DNA of 64,000 nucleotides from Karstenula rhodostoma CBS 690.94 (GCA_010093485.1 MU001512.1:766842-830841), one strand, 5' to 3'; positions 1 to 12,235 are shown, numbered from the stretch's first letter. Numbers and translations are program-made. The notes: a model not told the origin generated them from the sequence alone.

Positions 1-40
1 CCACGAAATTCTGGTTGTTCGGTTCTAATCGTTTCTCTAG

Positions 41-2141
41 AAGATGCAGAGCCAGCCTCACCGAAGATGGATCGCGCAGCTACGTTTGGCGGTCCATCAT
101 CCAACAAGAAACCGGATCGTCAGTCGCGATCTGCTCGCATGCCACCGCCGCCCCGAATAGATCCTTATGCTGCGAGTGAGTAATTGAACAGGCGGTCTTG
201 CACCCACGGAAGACATTGCTGACCTCACAAGATAAACCCTTTTATCCAGGAGATATATCGCCTGACAGCAGCTACAGCGACCCGAAAAGTCGATCGGCTC
301 ATTCACCTGGATCTGGAAGATTGCCTTACCCAATGAACCGCAGCATAACGAGCCCTCTACCACAGGCCCGTGTTCATGCGCCAGAAGAACTGTCGTCCAA
401 CTCGGACTCCTCCTTTCCTCGCTTCCCGACTGCCCGCAGTGCTACGCCACCGAGTGCGAGACCGCAGGCTCGCGACAGACTACAGCCATCATCATCGTAT
501 GATCTGAACTACGCACAACCGAGCCCTCTATTCGCGCCGTTGAGTCCACGTATGAATGGAGGAGAAAGCATCATGAAGAGGATGGATGGTATTGCGCCGG
601 GTCCTTTCACAGGTGATCGCCGACCAAGCACATCCAGCGGGTTATCCACGGGTGATCGCAGGCCAAGCACATCCAACGGTCCGCGACCACCTAGTCAAGG
701 CCGGACACCTTTCAGCCACCAAAGAACAAATACTCAGGGCAGTGTCAGAAGCAACGGCATTGCATCGAACTCGAGGATGTCAACCACGTCTAATACTTCG
801 CGCGGTTCAGTGTTCTCAAACGGCAGTTCTGGATTACCTTCGCGACCTAGAATTGGTGCGGGACCATTTGCTGCGATGCCGCCACCACCGCTGCCGCCTC
901 TAGCGAAAGATGAAGAACTGGACGGCATCGATGCTTTCCTAGCGCGTTTACAGAACGAGACCTCAAAGCCTGCGAAGCTAGATCAGGATAGCCAATCGAA
1001 GACTTCTCCCATGCCAGAAGAAACGAGAGACGCTTCGGATCCTCCAGCCCGACCGGCCGACCGTATGCCGCCTCCAAGACGGTCCACCGATATCGACACT
1101 CAAAATCACTACACACTCTCGTCGCGCAGTTATGAGCCTTTGGTATCGAAACCAATGGGTCGGAAAGACAACTTGGCACATTTACCGCCTGCTCTGAATT
1201 ACGCTCGAGACTTCTCGGGCGATACCGTGCACACACCTTCAGATTCCGGTTTATCGGAAGATTCGTATGCAAGCTCTGGGTTCAGGAGCGTAGCAAGCTC
1301 GAGATCGAGCCCACCCATATCCGAAGCCAGCCATTCGCGTCAGACATCAAAGGTCGGTCGGTTAGAGTACCCCGATGACGAGCCAGTTCGCAGGATTCAG
1401 AGTCCTGAAATGTTCCTTGATCCCAGGCCGGCGCCCCAGCCCGAGAGACGCAGAGGCAGGAGCCCCGAGCCTTACCTACCACCACCCAGAGCGCCTTACA
1501 TCGGCGCTCCAGAATCCCCTATCGATCCCGCGATCCAGATGGGGCTTTCCTCCACCATACGAAGAGAAGAGCCGCGACAAGTCCGCGATCCTGCTCTCAA
1601 CACCCCGCGCTTGATGAACGCACCCCCGCGCAACCTAGCACCGGAGCCACATCGCGAGGCAACCCGTCGGCCCACGACAGCCGGCAAGGGCAGATGTGGC
1701 GGCTGCTCGGAGCAGATCATTGGCAAATCAGTCAAAGACTCCTCCGGGCGTCTTACAGGCCGCTACCACAAGGCATGCTTCGTTTGCCGCACCTGCCGCG
1801 ACCCCTTCCCCACGGCGGAATTTTACGTCTTCAACAACGCTCCCTACTGCGAGCAGCACTACCACCAGCTCAACGGCTCGCTCTGCCGCGCATGCAACCG
1901 CGGCATCGAGGGCCAGTACCTCGAGACGGACCAGCGGCTGAAGTTCCACCCGCGCTGCTTCTGCTGCAACACGTGCCGCATTCCGCTCCGCGACGACTAC
2001 TACGAGTTTGGCGGGCGCAATTACTGCGAGCGCCACGCCTACAGCGCCGTCAACATGCGCAACAATTACCTCGGCGCCGGCGGCAACAACAGGATGCAGA
2101 AGCTGGAAAAACGCCGCACCAGGCTAATGATGATGAGTTGA
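41..2141 (+). CDS. Paxillin-like LIM-domain protein, 5' end outside window
   Basis: This is probably a paxillin-type adaptor that places Rho/actin regulators at growth and septation sites (role inferred from the family). Two LIM zinc-binding domains lie at the C-terminus, about 1695-1857 and 1884-2040, each with the Cys/His spacing of the family (CGGC...HKAC..C and CRAC...HPRC..C). The long region before them is Ser/Pro-rich and disordered, with a repeated GDRRPSTS motif. Exons in the window are 41-175 and 232-2141; the 56-nt intron (GTGAGT...CTGAC...AAG) keeps the frame. The same frame is open leftward, and a branch point plus acceptor (TTCTAATC then CTCTAG at 35-40) suggests that an upstream exon lies outside the window. 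An in-frame ATG at 67 would be the start if it does not. Related fungal proteins have an N-terminal Cys-containing segment before the MDRAATFGG motif seen here, which favours truncation by the window edge. Confidence 0.85.
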
Positions 2142-2468
2142 GTCGAGTCGAGCACGCACCTACTCGTACCATACGAGTACCCACCACCCCTTCGTACCTA
2201 ATTTCCGTCCGCCCACGCCGTCTTTCGGCGCTACTCCTATACCCCTCCCCCTTTAGCATCCGCCTCTGCAAGCGTTTACCTCTTCTCCTCGGCAGTATCC
2301 CGCTTTATTCACTTCACGACGACGGTCTTTTTTACCTACTCCTTCCCCTTCACGTTCTTTGTACTTCTTGGATACCCACTCCTTACGGCATTGTAATCAC
2401 ATTTACGTCACATGACGATACGGCTCGTTGGTTTTGGCTTTGTTGGCGAGATATACCCCTTCTTTCGC

Positions 2469-2502
<34 letters not shown>

Positions 2503-2882
2503 GGTGCCTCGGGGGGAGGTTGGCTGGCTGGCTTGATGGCCGTTGACGTTGACAATCTGATGTATTACTATGTCAATCGTAATGGATGTTCTTATGTGTA
2601 TGGGTAAAATCTTTGGCTCGTGATATCCGCTTTGGCTACACTACTTTACAGGATAAAAAGGATGATGCTCGTGATGTTCGCCTTCCGTTACTCATAACGC
2701 CATGCACAATAGCCAGCCGGCTGCCTGGTAACTGTAGATCGTACAAGATCTTGGTCGATCCATCGCCTCTTGTCCCAAGCAACGTTCAATATCGTACGTG
2801 TCCCTCTTCTCGCATCGGGGTATACTTCCCTTTGCAAAACCTGTGTAGCTCCAAGGAGCATTCGCTTCAACGGCTCTCTCGT
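2142..2882. other. 3' flanks of two convergent genes
   Basis: No gene is visible between the LIM gene and the convergent membrane-protein gene. The stretch is pyrimidine-rich and carries a TG microsatellite. Confidence 0.6.
2471..2498. repeat. (TG)14 microsatellite
   Basis: An uninterrupted run of 14 TG units in the 3' flank of the LIM gene. It is likely polymorphic between isolates. Confidence 0.95.
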
Positions 2883-4629
2883 TCAATATGCCCGCTTGCT
2901 CTTGCGCCTAATCACCGTACCCGTCTCGTTGATCTCCTCATCACCGCACTGTGCATCAAGCTCACGAATGAAGTCGCGGAGAGCGCCCATGTTCTGACGG
3001 GCCCCAATCTCGCGTCGAGGCTGCTCTGTAGCCCCTCGTGCTGCCTCGATATTCTGCCTCGCACGGGCGACACTGCCAGGCTTCTTCGGAGCCTCGTGAG
3101 CGGCCGTCATGTTCTGCCTAGCACGCGAGACACTGCCTGGCTTCTTCGTGAGCGCAGCATCTGATATCTCCCCGCTCAGCTTCTTGTACGCATCCTGCCG
3201 GTGCTGCTCCTTCTCGATATGCTCTTCCACTTCTGCCTTCACCGTATCATAGTCCCCGAATGGACTCAAGGGACTCAGCGGACTGATGGTCGGAGGCTCC
3301 CGAGCGTTCATCAGCAGAGCTGGAGAGGAAACCGTGGACTTTGGTAGAGGCCAGTGGATCGTGGCATTCGAACGCCGCGAGTGGAGAGTACTGCTCTCGT
3401 TCTCTGCGGACCATGGAGGAGAGATTGGGGCAAGGGATTGTCGAGCTGGCGAGCCAGAAGGTGTGAGGTTGTCTTCGACAATGGCAGAGGAACGCTCTTT
3501 TGCTGTCCTTCGCGAAGAAGCTTGACCATCTATCTGAGAGTGGGCAGACTCCGAGTAGTATTGCAATCCGACATCATGTTGTTCGACACTTGCTTCAAGG
3601 TCACCACCACCTGGGTGGCTGCTTTCGCTCTTCGGGAGCGTGTGCCATCCGTCACTTCCATCGCGGCGGTAGACTGAGGCAGGTACGGTCGAGCCTGTAG
3701 GGATCCGCGGCCCAGCGAGCACTCCACGGATTTTGGGATTGCAATTGGCCCTGCGAGTCTTCCAGCGGCGAAACAACAGGTACAGCACTAGAATCAGGAG
3801 AGAACCGCCCGCTATGACGCCCACGATAGTCCCTCCAATAGTACTTCCCTCCATCGGCTTGTGACCTTGTACGTCGTCGAATGATAGAGACGTGGTTGAA
3901 GATCGCGGAGAGACGGTAGCAATTGCCGTAGTGAGGGTTGGCGAAGACACGGTAATGGAGACTGACGGAGATGCCGCAGTGAGGGTCAACGGGGTTGCCG
4001 CAGTATATATCGTGGCAGATGACGTAGTTGTTGGAGCGGTTGCTTCTTGCGTGGCCGTCTGCGTTTGTGTCTCACGGACAGTTGAGTCTACCCGCGTTGA
4101 TACATGCGGAGCAACGATGAAGCTGGGATTTGGAAGGTGGGACCTGGAAATTGGGAGGATAGCCATGTAGTGGGTGCTGAGCGGGGAGCAAGTGATGCTT
4201 GTCAAGCACGTCCGGCTGGCCTCGTTCAGTCGGCTGCACTGGTATCAGCAACTAGAACCCCGAGCCCGAAGTAGGTGTATACTCACAATCCACATCCGCC
4301 TCTGCTGAGCTTGGACTCTACAACCTCCCTAGAACTGTAATACGGTCAGTAAGTGTCGCAAACGGCAGAGGGAAGGCGCGCCCGACTCACTATTCGCAGC
4401 AGGAGACCTCGCCTGTGATGGCCGTGCAATTGATAGGGTCGGCACATCTGACTGTCGCTACGTGTTAGTGCGGTGCCTTCTGGAAGCGATTGTACAGAAG
4501 CTCACATGACCCGTAACCTTCAGTGCAGTACCCCGCTGGTGCGTCAGTACCAAGGCCCATGGAGGGAGGCCACGCAGCAACGCTCGCGGCGAGCAAAGAG
4601 AAAAGAATGGTTGTGAGGACTCGAGGCAT
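2883..4629 (-). CDS. Single-pass membrane protein with Cys-rich ectodomain
   Basis: I do not recognise a named family. The architecture is that of a fungal cell-surface protein: signal peptide (MPRVLTTILF...ASVAA), a short Cys-rich head (motifs SCCEY, GGCGF), a Ser/Thr-rich stalk, one transmembrane helix (around SLLILVLYLLF) followed by basic RRWKTRR, and a cytosolic tail of roughly 300 residues. The tail ends in three imperfect repeats containing ARQN (KKPGSVSRARQN, KKPGSVARARQN, REIGARQN). Exons are 4506-4629, 4391-4451, 4287-4334 and 2883-4233; introns are 53-56 nt with good splice signals, and all phases agree, giving 527 residues. The three tiny 5' exons carry the Cys-rich head. A wall-stress-sensor or adhesin role is possible but unproven; the C-terminal repeats might be a docking surface. 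Confidence 0.75.
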
Positions 4630-5484
4630 TGAGAAATGGCTTGCGGGGTCGCCGTGCCTCAGGTTGGGTGTGCATTCAAAGTAGAAGGAGCGGGGGAGTT
4701 CGTCGACGAGGGAAGCTGACCAAAAGGCGACGAAGCCGTGGAGATAAGAAAGAAAGACCCTCAAGAGAGTTGAGAAACTGACGAACGTGCTGTCTAGCGA
4801 GAAAGGTGGAATAGCAGGCAGGTCCACCTAGTCTGCTAGGGCCACGTGCGTGACGAAGTGAAGACGAGGTACACTGCGAACAATAGACGCGCTGGCTAGC
4901 GCACAAACGCATCGCAAAATTTCCAGCCGTTTGGTCGGTGAGATCCCACCGGGCGGCAGATTCATAGTGGTGGGTAGCTTACTGCATGGTAATGTGTTTG
5001 TCGCCCGCCGTCGTGCCTTCCGAGGTACTGCTTGGATTGACTCTTGTAGTCCTCGAGCTGCACTCTGGACGCACTGAATAACGAAAATTATGGAAGGGTT
5101 GTGGGAAGTTCATCAGCCCATTAGAAAAAACAACAGAAATCGTAATAGTTTCTACCACATCTATACCAATATCGAAGGCATCATCCCTACCAAAACAAAC
5201 ATAAGACCGAGCATGGGCACGAAATGTTCAAGCCGAACCATAAGGAAAAGCCAGATCTAACACCAATCCTCACCGTATCGTGCAAACCATGAGGTTCACC
5301 TATCGCAATGCAACTCAATTCCGTCGCTTGCTGGTCACTCATGTAAGATGCTCCTTATCTCTCCGTTGGCGTGAGCTCTCTTAGATCAACTTTGCCTTTG
5401 GGAACGAAGGTCCACAGAGCTACAGGTAGAGAAGTAAGAGACCAGGAGATCGTTTTCAGTCGTCTCCGTCTCGATATGACATTC
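4630..5484. other. Intergenic, promoter of the membrane protein
   Basis: No supported gene. It holds the upstream region of the minus-strand membrane-protein gene and the 3' flank of the deaminase gene; the ORFs here are short and lack start context or homology that I can see. Confidence 0.5.
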
Positions 5485-7838
5485 CTAGTCAATGGGATCT
5501 TGGAGCTTCCGGAGCCTCTCGTACCTTTCCTCCGCCCGGTCGTCTGACAGCGTCTGCACATTGCCATCAGAGGAGAAATTGAACAGATCTCCATATTCTT
5601 CAACGACCCAGTCGCAGAATTCCCCCCAAGCCTTTCTGAAGTATCCCTCGGCCGTGTTCTTCTCCTCGTCCTCGAGACAGCTGTATTCCAAACTCCACAA
5701 AGCAAGCTGTTTCCAGCTATGCACTGACATTGTAGGCGAGCCCACCATGATCTGGTAGAATTCGTGAGACATTGAATTACTGGTGCATGAGTTAGCAGGC
5801 AAATTGCAAGTGGCTGACAGTGCATGCACGAACCTGAAAAGGGAGGGGTTGTCACTGTTCACGCAGCACGGAATGCCCGCGGCAAGAAGCTCCGGGTACG
5901 GATGCTCCTTGATGTTTCTACATAGATGCAGAAGCTCGTTCGAGATGGGACACAGTTCAATACAGATGCCTTTGCTTTGCTCCGTTCGTTTGAACTTTTC
6001 CACGAGGTGCGGATGCTTCATTAGCGCGAAGCCGTGTCCAATTCGTTTCGACTTTAGTGCCACGGCATCGTAGAGATTAGAGTTTTGGGGGTCGCTTGAT
6101 CCTCCCGTGTCGAGAAGGGTTTCACCAGCGTGGAACATGAAGGGTATCTCGATGTTCTTCTCCTTACATTCCTTTTGCAGACGGGTCAACTGTTTATGAT
6201 AGAAGCCGATGTGGTTGGGCCGATCCTCCGCACCGACTAGATCGAAACCTTTGGTTTGTTAAGTGGGAAAGACCATTACGCAGCTCGTAGACGTATTACT
6301 TACCACAGATCAGGTTGGGGAACTCCAACTTCAACTCTATGCAGTCATTGATCTCCCTCTCCATGATCTTCTCTGGGATCGAGCGCGGTGTGCAATAAAT
6401 GATCTTGAGGCCAAACGGGAACAGATGCTCCTTGTTAGCCTTCTTGAGCTCTTCATGCTTTTTCGCTACGGCTCCTTGAATCAACCGCATCTGTTCTGCG
6501 TTTCTGACTTCTCGTCCTCCGTCGTCGTCTTCGATGAACTTGTCCAAAAGCATAGGTCGAAGCTCAGCGTACATGACCTTTTCATCGATCATCCGGTCGA
6601 TCGCTTTACTAATGTACCATTCATACACCTTTTTGTAGTTCAGCAGACCCTTAAAACACCGTGTAGCTTGGTTGAACCGAGCCCATACTCTGGAAAACGG
6701 ACATCAGTAACTTGAATCACATCAGCTCAAGAATCACGGAGACCAACATACCCGTTAACTGTCTGCGAGGGATCATATGCCTCTGTTTCACTCAACACCA
6801 TCTTCGATAATATCCAGTTCTCGGCTGGGTCGAGCTGGACCTTCACCGGGTCCTCACCGATGCCGTCATCAGTTCTCTTCTTTTCCTCTCCTTTGTATTT
6901 CCGCGCGAAAGTCTGTTTTTTGAATGTCGCACGAAAAGTTTCCCATCTCATCCACACCTTGTCTGAGTATTCCGAATGTCTCCAATTATCTTTAGTAGAC
7001 CCATCAGCGCCCTTCACCTTTCCTCTGCCTTCATACTGGGAATCAAAGATGTTTGAATCTTTTGTGGTGGAAGGTACAATCTTAAATACTATCTCGGTTT
7101 CGCGCAGATCGTCCTCCGTGAGCAAAGGTCTGATACTCCAGACGTACATATTAGCTCCCATCTCTCGAGCCTGCTCAAGTAGTCTTTCAGGGTTTAGTTC
7201 TGCATTGAAGTGCAAGTGCAATAATGCGCCTTTGGGGACCTTCTTTGTGATCTGAAACAAGATACTCCGTTTCTCGATCCGAGTTTTGTTGGTAAGAAAT
7301 TGACCACCCATGTCTAGAGCATGTTTGGGGGGAATATCTTCCGAGGGCATGTTTCCGAAGACGTTTCTGCGTTCGAACTCTCGGATCAGGCGAATGATGT
7401 CTGCAGCTACCTTTTCATTGGGGGCGAGATCAAGCGTACTTGCAGCATAGTCCCAAGCTTCCTCGGCTTCCGTCCTGATCAAGGCATTGCGTGTTTCCAG
7501 ATATGTTTCGAGTTCATTCTTGTCGCTGATTCGATTCTGCGGCTGTGTCGAGGCCATTGTTTTCTTAGAAGGACTGCTTGTATTGGGCGAGCTTCTTTTC
7601 CTCTTTTTCTCACTTGAGTCAGCAGAGGGTTCTCCTACGCTGTCCGGTCCTCGATTAGGAACTCGTCTGTCACGTACAGATCTGTGGAGCATCAGCAGTG
7701 TTGAAAGGAGAGCAACGTTGTTGTTGTTGTTGCTTACAAGGTAGGTAAGCACCTGGAAAGCCAGCCTTGGGAGGAGTTCTGAGACTCGCTCGACGACTTT
7801 GAATCGCTGTCAGCAGGCATGCCGATAGCTTGTTGCAT
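5485..7838 (-). CDS. Adenosine deaminase-related (ADGF/CECR1-type) protein
   Basis: Metal-dependent deaminase of the ADGF branch of the adenosine deaminase superfamily, expected to convert adenosine to inosine. Visible motifs in the 708-residue model are HLHFN (zinc ligands, about 189/191), FHAGET (about 511-516, proton-donor Glu), RIGHGF (His about 544), CPISN and NSDNP (zinc-ligand Asp about 605). The last motif reads SDNP where the superfamily usually has SDDP. Exons are 7738-7838, 6752-7681, 6304-6689, 5834-6248 and 5485-5779; introns of 54-62 nt all keep phase. The intron between exons 4 and 5 is 54 nt and could be read through, but splicing restores the NPSLFSNS junction. There is no signal peptide; instead the N-terminal region has a basic EKKRKR stretch (about 58-63) resembling a nuclear signal. 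The start at 7838 is the least certain part; 7820 or a later ATG (MASTQPQ) are alternatives. Confidence 0.85.
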
Positions 7839-9310
7839 TCGCTTCTATCACCGGCTTCTCATACCGGTTACAAGGAGTGTACAATACCGACCAAACAACC
7901 AAAGCCGGCGATTGGGGACAGTTGTAGTTGCGCCACCTACTATGTGCACTGCTCGTTGGTAGACCGGCCAGGGAGCGATGATACGGTCGTTTCTAGTTCT
8001 GGAACGGTTTCAAAGATGCACAAAAATGGTAGCCTAAGGTTGTAAGGTTGAAGCTAGAAGTGGAAGGATTGTCCGGGGAGGTGGACGAAGATATTCTGGT
8101 ATAGTTGGGCTCGTATATTGGCCTATCGGAGGTGTGAGTGCATGATGCATAGGGCATCCATGGTGGAGATACGAAGGGTACAGTCATGGATGCTGCGCCC
8201 CGCGATAGTGCAACAGGCTGAATCACAGGCCTGGTGCCTGGAGGAAGTGACGGCGGAGGAAGTGACGGCGGAGGAAGTGACGGCGGAGGAAGAGAAGGAA
8301 TGGGTTAAGAGGGAGGGTCTGGACACATGACGCTATGGAAAGACGATGGCACAAGCCGTCGGGCCCTTGTTGTGGATCGCGATAGCGGGTGCGCTTGAGG
8401 GGAGAAGCGCAGATATGTGAGCAGGGGGCATGGCGTGGCTGAAGACCAAGGGAAAAGGTAACGAAGCGCGCACATACATCAGCGCATGGTCACTGCGCGC
8501 ACTGAACCCCTCCTCCGATGACTGCAACCACGATGGCGATGCGCGGGACTTTGTCGCAGAGGATGACTTGATATCTGGCCGTCGGTGCGGTTGTGAGTGT
8601 ATCACGAGGCTGGGGCGTGGGCCAGAGTTGAGGTTTTGGGCGAGCGGTAGGGCGGCAGGGCGGTAGGTAGGGCGTGGGGTAAGCGGAAGCTGCGACGGCG
8701 CTCACGCTTCCTTCCTGTCGCAGAAACTGGAAGGCGCAGTGGTTTCGACGACGATGTGGCAAGCGCTGGTGCAAGAAAGATGCGCCAACATGGGCTTGCA
8801 ACCCGCTCTGACTTCCGGTCACAGATTGAGGCTATGCCTGCGCCTCCTCCAGCCCATGCATGCCGCTTTCCTGTAGCCTACTCGTACCTCTTCCTCCCAA
8901 ACGCCAGCAAAGCCCCCGCCAGCACCACCGCCAATGCCTCAGGCACCATCACACTGTGGCTGGACCCGCACCGGCGCTACGACGCTGCTGTGTGCGGTTG
9001 GAATCGAGCAACCACACCTCGAGCACTGACCGGTTCGCCTCGGATCGCCGCCCCCAAAACGTCTGAGGAAGGCCGTGTCTTCTGGCCCTCTTCGTCTTTC
9101 TCGCCACTGCTTCCCATCCCTCTGTCACCACTATTCCTACTTACGCGTCCTCTATCGCTGCCTCAGGCCCTTGGTTTCGTTATATACCCTCGTTTCGCTA
9201 CGCCATTCCCCCAAGCCGCTTGCTATGACCCATGTCTGCTCTTCGTACCCGCCCGCAACCTTGACTTTTCTCCGAATATCCTTTTTCCACAGCCTCATCC
9301 TCTACACGCT
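7839..9310. other. Divergent promoter region, about 1.5 kb
   Basis: No supported gene. It separates the deaminase from the divergent membrane-protein gene. The last 250 bases are strongly pyrimidine-rich, like a fungal promoter and leader. An open frame from 8756 runs into the next gene, but its composition is leader-like. Confidence 0.5.
8241..8285. repeat. 15-bp tandem repeat, 3 copies
   Basis: Three exact copies of a 15-base unit (GAGGAAGTGACGGCG) followed by a partial fourth, in the intergenic region. A 15-base period would stay in frame, but no supported coding frame crosses it. Confidence 0.9.
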
Positions 9311-10713
9311 ATGCTCTGGCTCCAGGCCGAGAATGGAGAACCCGTACTGCAGCAGCTACAACTTGACATCGTCGGTTTCCTCGCCATCTTGGGCGAGGGC
9401 TCCGTGCTCGCCAATGCCCAAGTCTCGACTCTCTCCAAATGGATCTTCCTTCCGCGCTTAATCCCGGCCCCTCAAGCTTTGATGAGACCCACCAGGCCTA
9501 CTGTACTCGAGCCGGTTCCTGGGCATATCACTGGCATCTACTCAGGCAACTACAAAAATACCATCAACCACATCGGTAACATTGTCTGGTGAGTTTCTCC
9601 CGCTTCAGTTGTGTTGCCATCTCCAATTTTATCTGTCGCGAGCAAGAACGTTTCGTTATGCTTCAAGACATTGTGCGGTGGAGCGTGGTTCAACACTGTA
9701 ATTCTTCTTCAGATTCCAAGACTAGCTTCTTCCTAGACGAATTGAACTTGAGCTAATTGAACCCCTACAGTGATGCCAGCAACCTCCCTGCCCACTCCGT
9801 ACGCGTCGTCCGCATCAAACGCACCGGAGCTAGCCTCGTGAAATCCCGGACCATTGCCCCCCTCACCGGCGTCCTATTCCTCGGATTCTTCCTTTCCTGC
9901 GTCCTCCTCGGACTTTCCATATGGCGTCGAGACGGCATGTCCCTGGTGGCCACCTGTCTCCTCTCGTTCCTGTCCTCCCTCATCGGCTACGGCAACAAAT
10001 GGAAACTCAAGCTCCCAGAGCGCAGATCGAAGAAGGGCAACGTTCCCCCGGGCGACGTGGTGATACGGTATCCTAAAGGCAGCTTCCTGATAGTCCGGTG
10101 TCCTGAGGAGGTGGCTCGGGAATTGTATTTTGCGCCCGAGACTATCGAGTATCTCCTGCAGCATGGCCCAGCGTATCGCCTGCTCAGTCTGGTCGGCACT
10201 ATTATGCTCATGGGCGGCGTCATTTGTCTCGCCAACGCCCAAATCGAAGCCCAGATAGCGTGGGCGGCGTCGTACATGCTGCTGGGCTCATCGTACTGGA
10301 TTGTCGCTGCTTTGCCGACAAAGCTGCACTGGGATTACTCATGCTACACCGTCACCAACGAGAAATTGTCCGACTCGAACATGTCAGTCAAGGGCTATCC
10401 TTCAGAAAGCCCCACCTTCACCCAAGCGCTGTGGAAAGCAATTGTCGTCTCAAAACAACCAAGCTGGGTGCGGCTGAGCAATGCCTGCCCGGACACGCCA
10501 GCTTGGAAGAAGTGGCTAACGCAGGCCCAGGAGCAAGCTTCGAAAGTGCAACTGGCAGAGAGCAGAATTGAGGAAAAGGTGAAGACGTGGGAGATCCCAG
10601 ACTGGGACGCGCAGCAGGCTCTGGTCGCGCTCCTGAACGAACAGGCCCTGGACGATACCGCAAGCATCAAGAACGCCGAGGAAGTGGTGGTGCGGAACAC
10701 GGAAGAAGCCTAG
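9311..10713 (+). CDS. Conserved fungal four-helix membrane protein, unknown function
   Basis: I recognise the type as a conserved ascomycete membrane protein but know of no assigned role. Exons are 9311-9588 and 9771-10713, joined by a 182-nt intron (GTGAGT...CTACAG) that creates a Cys codon at the junction (NIV-C-DAS); the model has 406 residues. An N-terminal soluble part with a YSGNYKNTINHIGNI motif is followed by hydrophobic helices near residues 123-143, 150-166, 230-248 and 256-274. A soluble loop lies between the second and third helices, and a charged, probably helical tail follows. The first ATG upstream (8756) would add about 185 residues of leader-like sequence, so I prefer 9311 (MLWLQAENG). 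The intron is longer than its neighbours'. An endomembrane location is likely but not shown. Confidence 0.75.
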
Positions 10714-11085
10714 GGTTGCAGCGTTGAACTGTATGTGGCACGACATTTACGACTCACGACCTGACGATTTAACGGCATTTGGACCTACAATCGCATCGTC
10801 TAGTTTTAGCGTTCAGCATCTTGAAAACAAAAATCAGCATGTAGCGTAGCATGGTTGCCTCGGGCATCATTACCATATCCTTAATCTAGCATGACTTGTT
10901 CCTTCCTGCAGCCCATCTTTCCACATGTCCCATGTCGATGGCCACTGTGCGGAGCTGTTTCGGGGCCTGCTCCTTCGCTCGTGCCACCAATGATTCCCTG
11001 ATGGTGGTGAGGCAGCAAAAGGTCAACAGCGACAGGGTAGCCTGTTGTTTCAAGCGCTTCCTTCTTCACCAAGCATTCCTGCAGT
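10714..11085. other. 3' flanks of convergent genes
   Basis: A 372-base stretch between the membrane-protein gene and RRP46. I see no gene or RNA in it. Confidence 0.5.
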
Positions 11086-11945
11086 TCACCTCGCAGACTT
11101 CCACCGCTGCTCCTGCTCCACCTTGGTCCGCACAACACTCCTCAACCAGTCATCCAGATTCTCTCCTTCCCTGCCGTCTACCTCGATGCCCTCGGCCAGA
11201 CCAACCCCGCCGTCTTCTCTGCAGCACACTTCCTCGGCCGCCTCGGCCGCCTCGTCCCACTCTTCATAGCTGAAGGTGCCGTCGCTCTCGTTCAGCAGCA
11301 TCTTGCCCTCTCCGGAGAAGGCAAAGACGTGGGCGGAGCGTATGGGCTTTGCGCGCAGTAGCTCGATCGCGGTGGGCGAAAGCAGCTGCGTGGAGGCTGT
11401 GGGGGTGTTGGTAGCAGGAAGCGCGATGAGGACAGCGGTGAGGGTCGTGGAGAGGGGGATGGATGCGCTGAGGAGGGCGAGGAGCGCGGTGTGGAGGAGG
11501 TGTGGGAGGAGTGTGAGGCTCTGCGGCACTTTAGCTTTGATGTCTCCCATGGGAGAGGGACAGTCAATTACAGGGTTGACACCAGTCGAGCTGTCCTCGT
11601 CGGGCAGACTGCGCACTTGGAGGGTGATTTGTACGAGCGTCCGCGGTATACTCGGCGTCAAGATGATGCTGCGCAGTGTGTTGTGTAGTAGGGTCTCCAG
11701 ATGTCTCTCCTTGGGGCCTTTCCTCGTGGTTAGCGGCGCAACAGCCCAACGTCTGCGGTATACGTACTTCCAACGCCCGCCGCCGGCCTCAGGTTGACCT
11801 CGACGGTCGCTTCCTCGGGCATCTCATCGCGCCGCAGTACCTCGATGGGCCCGTTGACGGCGCCAATGATGCAGTATCCGTTGTGCGTATAGGTGGCCGA
11901 CCCGTCTGCGCGGTGCAGGTGCGACAATATGGCTTCGGGCGCCAT
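11086..11945 (-). CDS. RRP46: Exosome subunit RRP46 (RNase PH fold)
   Basis: A subunit of the six-member RNase PH-like ring of the RNA exosome, active in nuclear and cytoplasmic 3'-to-5' RNA processing and decay. The protein (269 residues) shows the conserved N-terminal block GPIEVLRRDE with EATVEVNLRPA, then PRTLVQITLQV and the helix LLPHLLHTALLALLS typical of RRP46/EXOSC5. Exons are 11768-11945 and 11086-11717; the 50-nt intron (GTACGT...AAAG) joins GVG to SPKERHLE in phase. As in other eukaryotic ring subunits, the part is expected to be structural and catalytically inactive. The gene is divergent from PEX4, with start codons 309 bases apart, so the two share a promoter region. Confidence 0.88.
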
Positions 11946-12205
11946 GTTTCGAGGTTCGGTGTATGCGGTTTGCGACTGCTCGGTGATTGTCGCTCGCTAG
12001 CTCTTCGAAAGTTTGGACAGGGATCTCTCTGTGACGGAGGCGGGGTCTGGGCGCGGTGCACTGGGCGGCTGGAGCGCGGGACCGAGGCTGGCTGGGGCTG
12101 CTGGTCGCTGTCGGCGAAGCATCTGGCTCTGGCTGGCTGACGTTGAGGGCGGCTGGCTGTGCGCTGTATTGCACCACCACTTTTGCTGCACCTGTCACCT
12201 GTCAC

Positions 12206-12235
12206 AAAGCAAAGCAAAGCAAAGCAAAGCAAAGC
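12206..12235. repeat. (AAAGC)6 in the RRP46/PEX4 shared promoter
   Basis: Six perfect copies of AAAGC end 19 bases before the PEX4 start codon, so they lie in the PEX4 leader or core promoter. Confidence 0.95.

Noticed and set aside
1694..2536. 280-codon plus-strand ORF overlapping the LIM domains
   Set aside because: Shadow of the LIM gene in another frame; Arg/Leu/Pro-rich sequence without family features.
8756..9310. In-frame 185-codon N-terminal extension of the four-helix membrane protein
   Set aside because: Composition is Pro/Ser/Leu leader-like, the DNA is pyrimidine-rich promoter type, and the conserved part begins at the ATG at 9311.
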